From assembly GCF_023703415.1 (NCBI RefSeq), contig NZ_JAGMTU010000004.1:186001-250000 (forward strand): DNA of 64,000 nt. Reading direction: 5' to 3'. This document shows, one piece after another, positions 1 to 8,250 of the stretch (within the stretch, counting starts at the first letter, position 1; every line of letters begins with the position of its first letter). The position numbers and the translations under genes were made by a program. The notes under the pieces are model-generated. The model made no database searches. It saw nothing but the letters and a program-made list of their open reading frames with translations, and was not told where the DNA came from. This DNA comes from Microbacterium sp. USTB-Y (GTDB lineage Bacteria > Actinomycetota > Actinomycetes > Actinomycetales > Microbacteriaceae).

Positions 1-1241
1 AGCGCCTGCTCGGTCGCGCGATGCGTGCCGATCACGATGCGCGCGGTCGTACTGTCCTCGCCGCGCTCGATCGTCTGCAACGCGGTGGCGATGGAGACGC
101 CGTGGTCGCTCAGCGTTCCGGCCACGGTCGCGAGAACGCCCGTGACGTCGGCGACCTCGATGGTGATCTGGTAGCGCGTGGTGATGTGACCGAACGGCGC
201 GATCGGCAGGCTCTGCCGGGCCGACTCGCCCACGCCCACGCCGCCCGCGATGTGCCGGCGCGCCGCGGAGACGACGTCCCCGAGCACGGCGGACGCGGTC
301 TGCACGCCGCCGGCGCCCGCTCCGTAGAACATGAGCGGCCCCGCCGCCTCCGCCTCGACGAACACGGCGTTGTTGCCGCCGTGCACGCTGGCCAGCGGAT
401 GCTCGCGATCGATGAGCGCCGGGTAGACGCGCACCGAGACCGCGTCGCCCTCCGGCTCCGAGAGGCGCTCGCACACGGCGAGCAGCTTGATCACGTACCC
501 GGCGCGCCGGGCGTCGTCGATCATGTCGGCGGTCACCGACGAGATGCCGTCGCGGTGCACGTCGTCGATCGAGACCTGGGTGTGGAACGCGAGGCTCGCG
601 AGGATCGCGGCCTTCTGCGCGGCGTCGTAGCCCTCGAGGTCCAGCGTCGGGTCGGCCTCGAGGTAGCCGAGCTCGGTCGCGATCCGCTGCGCCTCCTCGG
701 CGCTCAGGCCCTGACGGTCCATCGAGTCGAGGATGAAGTTCGTGCTGCCGTTGACGATGCCGAAGATCCGCTCGATGCGATCGCCGGCGAGGGAGTCGCG
801 CAGCGGCCGGATGATCGGGATCGCGGCGGCGACGGCCGCCTCGTACGAGACGGAAGCACCCACCTGGTCGGCGGCCTCGAAGATCTCGGCGCCGTGCGTC
901 GCGAGCAGCGCCTTGTTGCCGGTCACGACGTCGGCGCCGCTCTGCAGCGCCTGGAGGACATAGCCGCGTGCCGGCTCGATCCCGCCCATGAGCTCGATCA
1001 CGATGTCGGCGCCGAGGATCAGCGCATCGGCGTCGGTGGTGAGCAGCTCGCGCGGCAGCTCCGCGTCGCGCGGCGCGTCCACGTCGCGGACGAGGATCCC
1101 GGCGAGCTCGAGCGTCGCCCCGCTGCGCTCGGCGAGGTCGGCCTGGTGCTCGAGCAGCAGGCGCGCGACCTGGGATCCCACGGATCCGGCGCCGAGCAGG
1201 GCGACGCGGAGGGTGCGGCGGTGGCCGGCGAGTTCCGTCAT
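1..1241 (-). CDS. hom: Homoserine dehydrogenase (3' end cut by window edge)
   Basis: Catalyses NAD(P)H-dependent reduction of aspartate semialdehyde to homoserine, the branch point to threonine and methionine. The N-terminus shows a Rossmann motif (ALLGAGSVG, about residues 13-21). The mid-region carries the family's GYLEADPT and DVEGYDAAQK signature, and the last visible part reads as an ACT regulatory domain (ITIEVADVTGVL onward). The ATG overlaps the lysA stop in an ATGA junction, so it is the second gene of a lysA-hom operon. The C-terminal end lies beyond base 1. Identification is firm; only the terminus is missing. Confidence 0.95.
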   Translation of the reverse strand, partial: MTELAGHRRTLRVALLGAGSVGSQVARLLLEHQADLAERSGATLELAGILVRDVDAPRDAELPRELLTTDADALILGADIVIELMGGIEPARGYVLQALQSGADVVTGNKALLATHGAEIFEAADQVGASVSYEAAVAAAIPIIRPLRDSLAGDRIERIFGIVNGSTNFILDSMDRQGLSAEEAQRIATELGYLEADPTLDLEGYDAAQKAAILASLAFHTQVSIDDVHRDGISSVTADMIDDARRAGYVIKLLAVCERLSEPEGDAVSVRVYPALIDREHPLASVHGGNNAVFVEAEAAGPLMFYGAGAGGVQTASAVLGDVVSAARRHIAGGVGVGESARQSLPIAPFGHITTRYQITIEVADVTGVLATVAGTLSDHGVSIATALQTIERGEDSTTARIVIGTHRATEQA

Positions 1242-2683
1242 GCTTCTCCTTCTCCGGTGCGGGCACCGGTGCGCTCCGCCCCCGACGCGGCGATGCCGGC
1301 GTCCCGGGACAGGAGGTCGGCGAGGGTCTCCCCCCGCACGATCACCCGCGCCTGGCCGTCGCGCACGGCGACGACCGCGGGGCGCGGGGTGTGGTTGTAG
1401 TTGCTGGACAGCGCGTAGCAGTATGCGCCGGTCGCCGGCACCGCGAGCAGGTCGCCCGGGGTGACGTCGGAGGGGAGGTACTCGTGATCGACGACGATGT
1501 CCCCCGATTCGCAGTGCGAGCCCACGACGCGGGCGAGCACGGGAGCGCCCGTGCCCTCGCGCGAGGCGATGCGTGCCGAGTACTGGGATCCGTAGAGGGC
1601 CGGCCGTGCGTTGTCGCTCATGCCGCCGTCCACGCTCACGTAGAGCCGCTCGCCGCGGTCGCCGAGCGAGACCTCCTTGGTCGTGCCGACCTCGTAGACC
1701 GTCACTCCGGCCTGGCCCACCACGGCACGGCCGGGCTCGAAGGCCAGCGTCGGGACCGGGATGCCGCGCACTTCGCACTCGCGCGCGACCGCGTCGACGA
1801 TCGCGTCCGCGAGCTCTTCGATCGGGGTCGGGTCGTCGGCCGACGTATAGGCGATGCCGAAGCCTCCGCCGAGGTTGAGCAGGGGCAGCTCGCCGCCCTC
1901 CCGCAACGCCGCGTGCAGCTCGATCATCCGGGAGGCCGACTCGGCGAAGCCGCGGGATCCGAAGATCTGGGATCCGATGTGGCAGTGCAGGCCGCGCAGC
2001 TTGAGGCTGGGGATCTCGCGGATCCGCTCGACGAGCGCGGGCGCCGCCTCCAGCGGAGTCCCGAATTTCTGGTCCTCGTGCGCCGTGGCGAGGAAGTCGT
2101 GCGTCTCCGCGTGCACGCCGCTGTTGACGCGCAGCAGCACGCGCTGCACGGCGCCGCGGCGCTCCGCGATCGCTCCGAGGCGCTCGATCTCGATCGCGGA
2201 GTCGAGGATGATCGTGCCGACGCCCACCTCGACCGCGCGCTCCAGCTCGGACACGCTCTTGTTGTTGCCGTGGAAGCCGATCCGCGAAGGCTTGACGCCC
2301 GCGGCGAGGGCCGTCTCCAGCTCGCCGCGGCTGCAGACGTCGACCCGGAGCCCTTCCTGCGTCACCCAGCGCGCGACCTCGGTGCTGAGGAACGCCTTGC
2401 CCGCGTAGTACACGCGAGCCTTCGTCCCGTGGGCGGCCGCCGCGGCGTCGAACGCGCTCCTGATCCGGAGGGCGTGCGCGCGGACCTCGGCCTCGTCCAG
2501 CACGTAGAGGGGGGTGCCGAAACGGGCCCGGAGCTCCGCGACGCCGACGCCGCCGAGCTCCAGCTCTCCGTCGGCGTCCCGCCGGGCGGAAGCCGGCCAC
2601 ACCCCCGGGGCGAGATCGTTCGGATCGGCCGGTTCCTGCAGCCAGTCCGGGGCGAGCGCGTCGTCGGGCGATGCGGGAAGCAC
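1238..2683 (-). CDS. lysA: Diaminopimelate decarboxylase
   Basis: PLP enzyme that decarboxylates meso-diaminopimelate to L-lysine, the last lysine step. The PLP lysine is K96 in YYAGKAF. The alanine-racemase-like barrel shows LHCHIGSQ and NLGGGFG; the C-terminal domain shows the active-site CESGD and EPGRAVVG motifs. The length of 481 residues suits the actinobacterial form, which has a longer N-terminus. The start is GTG with no strong Shine-Dalgarno. A -10 hexamer (TAGAAT) lies about 65 bases upstream, giving a short leader. The stop overlaps hom by four bases, so the two aspartate-family genes are translationally coupled. Confidence 0.95.
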   Translation of the reverse strand: MLPASPDDALAPDWLQEPADPNDLAPGVWPASARRDADGELELGGVGVAELRARFGTPLYVLDEAEVRAHALRIRSAFDAAAAAHGTKARVYYAGKAFLSTEVARWVTQEGLRVDVCSRGELETALAAGVKPSRIGFHGNNKSVSELERAVEVGVGTIILDSAIEIERLGAIAERRGAVQRVLLRVNSGVHAETHDFLATAHEDQKFGTPLEAAPALVERIREIPSLKLRGLHCHIGSQIFGSRGFAESASRMIELHAALREGGELPLLNLGGGFGIAYTSADDPTPIEELADAIVDAVARECEVRGIPVPTLAFEPGRAVVGQAGVTVYEVGTTKEVSLGDRGERLYVSVDGGMSDNARPALYGSQYSARIASREGTGAPVLARVVGSHCESGDIVVDHEYLPSDVTPGDLLAVPATGAYCYALSSNYNHTPRPAVVAVRDGQARVIVRGETLADLLSRDAGIAASGAERTGARTGEGEA

Positions 2684-2748
2684 AGGGCACCAATCGTCGT
2701 GGGGGACTCGGGTTTCGAGCCCGACCCAGAGCGGGCCGGGTTCTGAGA

Positions 2749-2754
2749 ATTCTA
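2749..2754 (-). promoter_or_regulatory. Candidate -10 box of lysA-hom
   Basis: TAGAAT on the minus strand, about 65 bases before the lysA GTG. The leader between them contains a GC-rich self-complementary stretch. No clear -35 is visible. Confidence 0.35.
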
Positions 2755-2829
2755 AGGCACCGCACCGCCTCGCCCCGACGGGTGTGACGGTGCGGTGCGC
2801 GCCTGCGGGTCGTCTGATTGGATGACGGG

Positions 2830-3219
2830 ATGCGCGGCTTCCATCATGTCGAACTCTGGGTCGTCGACCTGGTACGCGCCGGCGCCGAGTGGGGCTGGCT
2901 GCTCGAGCAGATCGGGTTCGAGGCCGACGACGCCTGGGCCGACGGCTGTTCCTGGCGGGCGGGCGAGGCGTACCTCACGATCTGCTCCGCCCCCGCGCTG
3001 CATGGCGCGAGTCACGACCGGCGGCTCCCCGGCCTGAACCACCTGGCGTTCCACGGAGGCTCCCGCACCCAGGTCGATGCGCTGATGGCCGCCGCCGAGG
3101 CGCATGGATGGCGGACGTTGTACGGCGACCGCTACCCGCACGCCGGCGGGCCTGACCACTACGCCGGATGGCTCGAGAACAGCGACGGCTTCAAGGCGGA
3201 AGTCGTCGCGGGCCCCTGA
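2830..3219 (+). CDS. VOC-superfamily (glyoxalase/bleomycin-resistance fold) protein
   Basis: A single-module vicinal-oxygen-chelate protein of 129 residues. The N-terminal FHHVELWV holds the usual first metal-ligand histidine. LNHLAFH in the middle begins the second beta-alpha-beta-beta-beta unit. The end (DHYAGWLENSDGFKAEVV) has the terminal acidic ligand typical of glyoxalase-like proteins. The substrate cannot be told. ATG 2830 was chosen because VOC domains normally begin within a few residues of the start; a TTG at 2818 would add four residues. It is divergent from lysA and has no operon partner. Confidence 0.8.
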   Translation: MRGFHHVELWVVDLVRAGAEWGWLLEQIGFEADDAWADGCSWRAGEAYLTICSAPALHGASHDRRLPGLNHLAFHGGSRTQVDALMAAAEAHGWRTLYGDRYPHAGGPDHYAGWLENSDGFKAEVVAGP

Positions 3220-3437
3220 GGTCCGTCGGCGCGCGCGGTGCGCTTCCGCCGGAGATGTGCACCTTCGACGGAGGGATCCGGCGATTTCCTCCGAAGCAGA
3301 TGCACGACTCCGTGCGAAGCGCACGCCTCTCCGCGCGGGCCGGTGGTGCGCCCCGCCCTGCACCGCGCTTCTGCGGGCTGAGCTGACACGGAGCGGCCCC
3401 CGCGTCAAGCGCCTCCGTCCCGGCACTCTCCTCTCGC

Positions 3438-3443
3438 TACGCT
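3438..3443 (+). promoter_or_regulatory. Leaderless -10 box of the BrkB-type gene
   Basis: TACGCT followed by exactly six bases and then the ATG at 3450. There is no Shine-Dalgarno, which fits a transcript starting at the start codon. Confidence 0.45.
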
Positions 3444-3449
3444 CGACGC

Positions 3450-4493
3450 ATGGGTACCCGCACCGACTCCGAGCACGCACCGGCCGAGAAGACGCGGATC
3501 CAGAAGGGGATCGAGGCCGTGCTCGGCCGCGTGCTGAGCTGGCGTGTCGCACGCGCCTGGCTGCTCTACTCCGAGAAGCACGGCCCCGCCCTGGCGGACG
3601 GGATCACCTACCGGGCCCTCTTCAGCGTGTTCGCCGCGGTGCTGCTCGGCTTCTCGGCCGCGGGACTGTGGCTGGCCGGGAACCCCGAGGCTCTCGCCGC
3701 GCTCGCCCGAGCGGTCGACGCCGCGGTGCCGGGGCTCGTCGGATCCGGCGGACTCATCGACCCGGCGAAGATCACCGCACCCACCGGTCTCTCGATCGCG
3801 GGGATCGTGTCGCTCGCCGGGCTCATCGGCGCGGCGCTGGGCGCGATCGGGTCGCTGCGCATCGCCCTGCGCACGCTCGCCGGCGCCCTCGCCGACGACG
3901 TGCAGTGGTACTGGGTGATCGCACGCAACCTCGGACTCGCGCTCGGGATCGGGATCGGCTTCGCGCTGAGCGCCGCGGCCACCGTGATCGGATCTGTGGG
4001 GCTGGACCAGATCGCCGACCTGCTCGGCTTCCGGCACTCCCCCGCGACGGCCTGGATCGAGCGGCTGCTGTCGCTGCTCATCGTGTTCGCGCTGGACACC
4101 GCGCTCATCGCGGGACTCTTCTCCGTGCTCTCCGGAGTGCGCGCCCGAGCGCGCACCCTCTGGGCGGGATCCCTCCTCGGCGGCCTCGGCCTGCTCGTGC
4201 TGCAGCAGCTGTCGACCCTGTTCGTCGGAGGCGCTGCGTCGAATCCCCTGCTCGCGTCGTTCGCCGCGCTCATCGCGCTGCTGCTGTGGCTGAACCTGTC
4301 CGCGCAGGTCGTGCTGCTGGCCGGCGCCTGGATCATCACGGGGGTGGAGGACGACGAGGACCGCACGTCCGGGCGACCGCGAACGTTCGAGGAGCGGCGG
4401 CTGGATCGGGCGGAGCGACTGCTCGCGGCGACCACCGCCGAACGCGATGCCGCGCGCGAGGCGGTCTCCGCGCAGCAGCGCCCGTCGCGCTGA
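3450..4493 (+). CDS. YihY/BrkB-family inner membrane protein
   Basis: A 347-residue polytopic membrane protein. After a charged N-terminal segment comes the family's HGPALADGITYRALFS region at about residues 46-61. About six hydrophobic helices follow up to residue 285, ending in a long basic, coiled tail of about 60 residues. The YihY/BrkB family is widespread and has no settled biochemical role; the old ribonuclease BN label is not supported. Transcription is probably leaderless. It converges on the DUF2993 gene, leaving one base between the stops. Confidence 0.85.
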   Translation: MGTRTDSEHAPAEKTRIQKGIEAVLGRVLSWRVARAWLLYSEKHGPALADGITYRALFSVFAAVLLGFSAAGLWLAGNPEALAALARAVDAAVPGLVGSGGLIDPAKITAPTGLSIAGIVSLAGLIGAALGAIGSLRIALRTLAGALADDVQWYWVIARNLGLALGIGIGFALSAAATVIGSVGLDQIADLLGFRHSPATAWIERLLSLLIVFALDTALIAGLFSVLSGVRARARTLWAGSLLGGLGLLVLQQLSTLFVGGAASNPLLASFAALIALLLWLNLSAQVVLLAGAWIITGVEDDEDRTSGRPRTFEERRLDRAERLLAATTAERDAAREAVSAQQRPSR

Positions 4494-4494
4494 G

Positions 4495-5361
4495 TCAGCT
4501 CGCCGGGCAGGTGCCGTTCTCGAGCAGCTTCGGGTCGGTCGTGATCGCGCTGTCCGCAGAGAACGTCGCGACCAGGGCGTCGCCGTCCACCCGGAGTCCG
4601 CTGAGGTGCACGCCCGCCGGCAGCCGGTCGGCGATGCACAGCTTCTGCGTGGCGAACAGCGGCTTGAGGGCGCTCGCGAAGGGCGAGGAGGTGTCGGAGG
4701 CATCGAGCGTCATGGCGCCGATCGTCGCCGAGGTGGGCGTGAAGGTGAGCTCGCCGTCCACCGCCCCCGGAGTGAGCGCGAGGGAGAGCGGGACGCTCGC
4801 ACCGAACAGCGTCACGGATCCGGTCGCCTTCACGTCGGCGCCGACGAGTGTCACGGACTCGATCGGGGTGGATCCGGCGGCGGCCGTGATCGCCTTCTCG
4901 AGCTGATCCGCGGTGATCCGGAAGGTGCCCTTCGCGCTGCCCAGCTCGCCTCCGCGGATGGGCACGCCCGTCGCGTCGACCTGCACAGCGCTCGTGATCG
5001 GCCCGAGCGCGACGCTCTTCGAGGAGAGCCGGACGTCGTCCAGCCGCCCTGCCACCAGCTGCGGCAGCACGATCCCGCCCACGTTGACGTCCAGCTGCTG
5101 ATCGGCGGGCAGCTTCAGCGCCGTGATCACCTGCGAGCGGATCTGCTGCGCGACGACCGCGCGCGCCACGAACTCCCCGCCGACGGCGAGCGCCGCGAGC
5201 ACGACCACGACGATCCCCACCGCCCACGGCCAGCGAGCCCGTCGTCGCGGCGGCGGAACGGCGATGGGCGCGGACGGCAGCGGCCCGCCGGCGCGAGCCG
5301 GCGGAACGACGACGGGGTGCTCGGACCCGAGGTTCCGCGGATACGGCTCGGTCGGGTGCAT
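4495..5361 (-). CDS. DUF2993 (LmeA-like) membrane-anchored protein
   Basis: A 288-residue protein with a Pro-rich cytoplasmic start, one transmembrane helix (about residues 47-68, WAVGIVVVVLAALAVGG) and an extracytoplasmic domain of about 220 residues matching DUF2993. Mycobacterial LmeA in this family binds phospholipid and is needed for mature lipomannan; the same role here is inference. The ATG at 5361 was chosen because GGAGG sits five bases upstream. An in-frame GTG at 5382, one base after the argS stop, would add seven residues. It is transcribed with argS. Confidence 0.8.
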   Translation of the reverse strand: MHPTEPYPRNLGSEHPVVVPPARAGGPLPSAPIAVPPPRRRARWPWAVGIVVVVLAALAVGGEFVARAVVAQQIRSQVITALKLPADQQLDVNVGGIVLPQLVAGRLDDVRLSSKSVALGPITSAVQVDATGVPIRGGELGSAKGTFRITADQLEKAITAAAGSTPIESVTLVGADVKATGSVTLFGASVPLSLALTPGAVDGELTFTPTSATIGAMTLDASDTSSPFASALKPLFATQKLCIADRLPAGVHLSGLRVDGDALVATFSADSAITTDPKLLENGTCPAS

Positions 5362-5383
5362 GCCCTCCTCCGCGCCGCTCACG

Positions 5384-7051
5384 TCACATCCGCTCCGGAG
5401 CGGACACCCCGAGCAGGCCGAGCCCGTTGCGCAGCACCTGGCCGGTCGCGTCGTTCAGCCACAGGCGGGTGCGGTGCACGTCCTCGATCGGCTCGTCGCC
5501 CTGCGGGATCACCCGGCAGGTGTCGTACCAGCGGTGGTAGAGCCCGGCGAGCTCCTCCAGGTAGCGCGCGACGCGGTGCGGCTCGCGCACCTCGGCGGCG
5601 AAGGCCACGATCCGCGGGAACTCCTGCAGCGCGCCGAGCAGCGCGGACTCGGTCTCGTGGGTGAGCAGCTCCGGGGCGAACGCCGAGCGGTCCACGCCGG
5701 AGTCGGCCGCGTTGCGCGCCACGTTGTGCGTGCGGGCGTGCGCGTACTGCACGTAGAACACCGGGTTGTCGTTCGTCCGCTTCTGCAGGAGCTCGGGGTC
5801 CAGCGACAGCGGCGAGTCGGCCGGGAAGCGCCCGAGCGAGTACCGCAGCGCATCGGTGCCGAGCCACTCGCGCAGGTCGTCCATCTCGATGATGTTGCCC
5901 GCGCGCTTGCTGAGCCGCGCGCCGCCCACGGAGACGAGCTGGCCGATCAGCACCTCGACGTCCTTGTCCGGGTCGTCGCCGGCCGCGCCGGCGAGCGCCT
6001 TCAGGCGATGGACGTAGCCGTGGTGATCGGCGCCGAGCAGGTAGATCTTGTGCTCGAAGCCGCGATCGCCCTTGTTCAGGTAGTAGGCGGCATCCGCGGC
6101 GAAGTAGGTGTACTCGCCGTTGGAACGGCGGATGACGCGGTCCTTGTCGTCCCCGAAGTCCGTGGTGCGCACCCACACCGCGTCCTCCTGGTCGAAGACG
6201 TGCCCCTGCGCGCGCAGGCGGTCGACGGCCTGATCGACGAGGCTCGGCCCGCCGTCCTCGCCCTTGGCGTGCAGGATCCGCTCCGAGAACCACACGTCGA
6301 AGACGACGTTGAACTTCGCGAGCGACTCCTTCTGCTCCGCGAGCTGGTACCGGTAGCCGAGCTCGCGGGCGACGAGCTGCTGCTCGGCGTCATCGAGGGA
6401 GAGGAAGTCCGGTCGGTCCGCGAGCACGCGCTGCGCGATGTCGGCGATGTAACTGCCGGCGTAGCCGCCCTCCGGGGTCGGCTCCCCCTTCGCCGAGGCG
6501 ACGATCGACCCGGCGAAGCGCTCCATCTGCGCGCCGGCGTCGTTGATGTAGAACTCGCGGGCGACGTTCGCGCCGCTCGCGTCCAGGAGCCGCGCGATGG
6601 CGTCGCCGAGGGCCGCCCAGCGGGTGTGCCCGATGTGCAGCGGCCCGGTGGGGTTCGCCGACACGAACTCGACGTTGATCGAGCGCCCGGCCTGCGAGTC
6701 GTTGCGCCCGTACGCCTCTCCCGCGTCGACGATGACCTTCGCCAGGGCGCCGGCGGCGCCGGCCTCGAGACGCACGTTCAGGAAACCGGGGCCGGCCACC
6801 TCGGCGGAGGCGATGCCGTCCACCGCGACGAGACCGTCGGCGATCTGCTGTGCGAGCTCACGCGGGTTCGCGCCGAGCTGCTTGGCCAGTCGCATGGCGA
6901 CGTTGGTCGCCCAGTCGCCGTGATCCCGGTTGCGGGGGCGCTCGAGCACGATGTCGGTGGCGTCGAGCGCCAGCGGCTCCCCCGGTCGTCGCTCGTCCGC
7001 GATCGGGGCGAGGACGGACAGGATCGCTGCGGCGAGGGCTTCGGGGTTCAT
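5384..7051 (-). CDS. argS: Arginyl-tRNA synthetase
   Basis: Class I aminoacyl-tRNA synthetase that charges tRNA-Arg. The HIGH signature is in ANPTGPLHIGHTR (about residue 130), preceded by the Arg-tRNA-synthetase N-terminal domain. The C-terminal DALR anticodon-binding domain ends at LLGVSAPERM. The length of 555 residues is normal. A -10 hexamer TAGAAT lies nine bases before the ATG, so the 5' leader is only a few bases. A tRNA-Arg(CCG) gene lies at 28.0 kb in the same window. Confidence 0.97.
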   Translation of the reverse strand: MNPEALAAAILSVLAPIADERRPGEPLALDATDIVLERPRNRDHGDWATNVAMRLAKQLGANPRELAQQIADGLVAVDGIASAEVAGPGFLNVRLEAGAAGALAKVIVDAGEAYGRNDSQAGRSINVEFVSANPTGPLHIGHTRWAALGDAIARLLDASGANVAREFYINDAGAQMERFAGSIVASAKGEPTPEGGYAGSYIADIAQRVLADRPDFLSLDDAEQQLVARELGYRYQLAEQKESLAKFNVVFDVWFSERILHAKGEDGGPSLVDQAVDRLRAQGHVFDQEDAVWVRTTDFGDDKDRVIRRSNGEYTYFAADAAYYLNKGDRGFEHKIYLLGADHHGYVHRLKALAGAAGDDPDKDVEVLIGQLVSVGGARLSKRAGNIIEMDDLREWLGTDALRYSLGRFPADSPLSLDPELLQKRTNDNPVFYVQYAHARTHNVARNAADSGVDRSAFAPELLTHETESALLGALQEFPRIVAFAAEVREPHRVARYLEELAGLYHRWYDTCRVIPQGDEPIEDVHRTRLWLNDATGQVLRNGLGLLGVSAPERM

Positions 7052-7060
7052 AGGACTCCG

Positions 7061-7066
7061 ATTCTA
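7061..7066 (-). promoter_or_regulatory. -10 box of argS
   Basis: TAGAAT on the minus strand, nine bases before the argS ATG, leaving a leader of only about three bases. Confidence 0.4.
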
Positions 7067-7099
7067 CGGCGTGCGCCTCGCTGCCACCGCCGTCCCCGC

Positions 7100-7147
7100 G
7101 CCCGGCGGGCCGACCGTCCGGTGCCCGATCCGGATGCGCCGCCGGGC
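7100..7147 (-). terminator. Weak hairpin between the sugar kinase and argS
   Basis: A nine-base inverted repeat, GCCCGGCGG and CCGCCGGGC, with 30 bases between the arms, just after the kinase stop. There is no U-tract, so terminator function is uncertain. Confidence 0.25.
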
Positions 7148-7155
7148 TCCCGCCG

Positions 7156-8142
7156 TCAGGCGGGGATCCCGGCCCTGACCCGGCGCAGCGTCTCCTCGTC
7201 GACCTCGACGCCCGCGTGGCGCAGCGCGAGCATCGTCGCCCCGGCCGCGCCGCTGTCGACGAGCACGAACGACTGCCTGCCGAAAGCCGCGTCGAGGTGC
7301 GCGCGCAGCCGGTCCTGCGGGATCCCGCCGCGGGAGACGATGCTGCCGCCAGCGACGATCGGTCCCGGCGTCCCGCTCACGAGCTCGAGCGTCCGCACCA
7401 GCTGGTCTCCGGCTTCGGTGAGGATCCGCCTGGCCACGGGATCCTCCGCATCGGCCGCGTCGAACACGAGCGGGGCGAAGGCCGCGAGCTGCACCGGGCG
7501 CCGGGCGTAGAGCGCGCGGACGAGCTGCTCGAGGGCGACGGATCGTCCGTCCTCGCCGCCGTCCGCGTCGCGCGCCCCGGTCGCGCCGGTCGCCTGCAGC
7601 ACGAGCGGCGTCAGCGCGGTCGCCGGTCCGAGCCCGTCGAGCTCGTCGACCGCCGCCGCGGCCGCGGCGCGTCCGATCCAGAAGCCGCTGCCGCGGTCGC
7701 CGAGCAGCCAGCCCAGGCCGTCCGCCGTGGCCACGATCCGGCCGCCCTCCACGCGCACCGCGCTCGCCCCGGTGCCGCACACCAGTCCATAGCCCACGGG
7801 GGCGACGGCGCCGCTCGCGTACATCGCGAGCAGATCGGACTCGAAGGTCAGCGTTCCCGCGAAGCCGTCCTGCGTGAGCGGATCCAGGATCCAGTCCGAC
7901 GCGCCGCCGCGCGCATCGTGACCCGCCATGGCGACGACGATCCACGACACGTCGGCGAGAGTGGCTCCTGCCTCGTCCAGCGCGCCGGCGATCGCACGGC
8001 GGACCTCGGCGAGCGCCACGGGAATTCCCGATGACGTCGGATTTCCGCTGGCTCCGCGACCGAACCCGACGCACTCACCCCGGTCCGTCGCGAGCACCGC
8101 CCTGGTCGACGTCCCACCCGCGTCCACACCCATCACGAGCAT
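7156..8142 (-). CDS. BadF/BadG/BcrA/BcrD-type N-acetylhexosamine kinase
   Basis: ASKHA-fold sugar kinase of 328 residues, most like N-acetylglucosamine kinases. The phosphate-1 loop is GVDAGGTSTR at the N-terminus. The phosphate-2/adenosine region shows CGTGASAV and the GDRGSGFWIG motif typical of GlcNAc kinases. It would phosphorylate an imported amino sugar in the cytoplasm. It is divergent from the RpiR-SIS-ngcEFG operon, which supports a GlcNAc or MurNAc substrate. ATG 8142 was preferred because a G-rich site precedes it; ATG 8133 (MGVDAGG) is the alternative. A longer frame to 8229 would run through the shared AT-rich promoter and is unlikely. Confidence 0.85.
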   Translation of the reverse strand: MLVMGVDAGGTSTRAVLATDRGECVGFGRGASGNPTSSGIPVALAEVRRAIAGALDEAGATLADVSWIVVAMAGHDARGGASDWILDPLTQDGFAGTLTFESDLLAMYASGAVAPVGYGLVCGTGASAVRVEGGRIVATADGLGWLLGDRGSGFWIGRAAAAAAVDELDGLGPATALTPLVLQATGATGARDADGGEDGRSVALEQLVRALYARRPVQLAAFAPLVFDAADAEDPVARRILTEAGDQLVRTLELVSGTPGPIVAGGSIVSRGGIPQDRLRAHLDAAFGRQSFVLVDSGAAGATMLALRHAGVEVDEETLRRVRAGIPA

Positions 8143-8175
8143 GTTGAACCCCAATTTGTTATCTGTCCTACTTGA

Positions 8176-8213
8176 TTTTTCATCCGCGACCTGATGAGAA
8201 TGTTTTTCACCCG
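8176..8213. promoter_or_regulatory. AT-rich divergent control region with TTTTTCA repeats
   Basis: TTTTTCAYCCG occurs twice in direct orientation, starting at 8176 and 8203. The second copy is part of an imperfect palindrome, TGAGAATGTTTTTCA (8195-8209). TTGATT (8173) and GAGAAT (8196) are a possible -35/-10 pair 17 bases apart. This AT-rich stretch is the obvious binding region for the adjacent RpiR protein. Function is inferred. Confidence 0.35.
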
Positions 8214-8250
8214 AACCATGTCGATCCACGACGCGTTTTCACCGGAGGCA

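Noticed and set aside
21-1400. A 459-residue plus-strand frame over hom/lysA
   Set aside because: It is antisense to hom, whose motifs are complete; the product is Arg/Asp/Val-rich and matches nothing.
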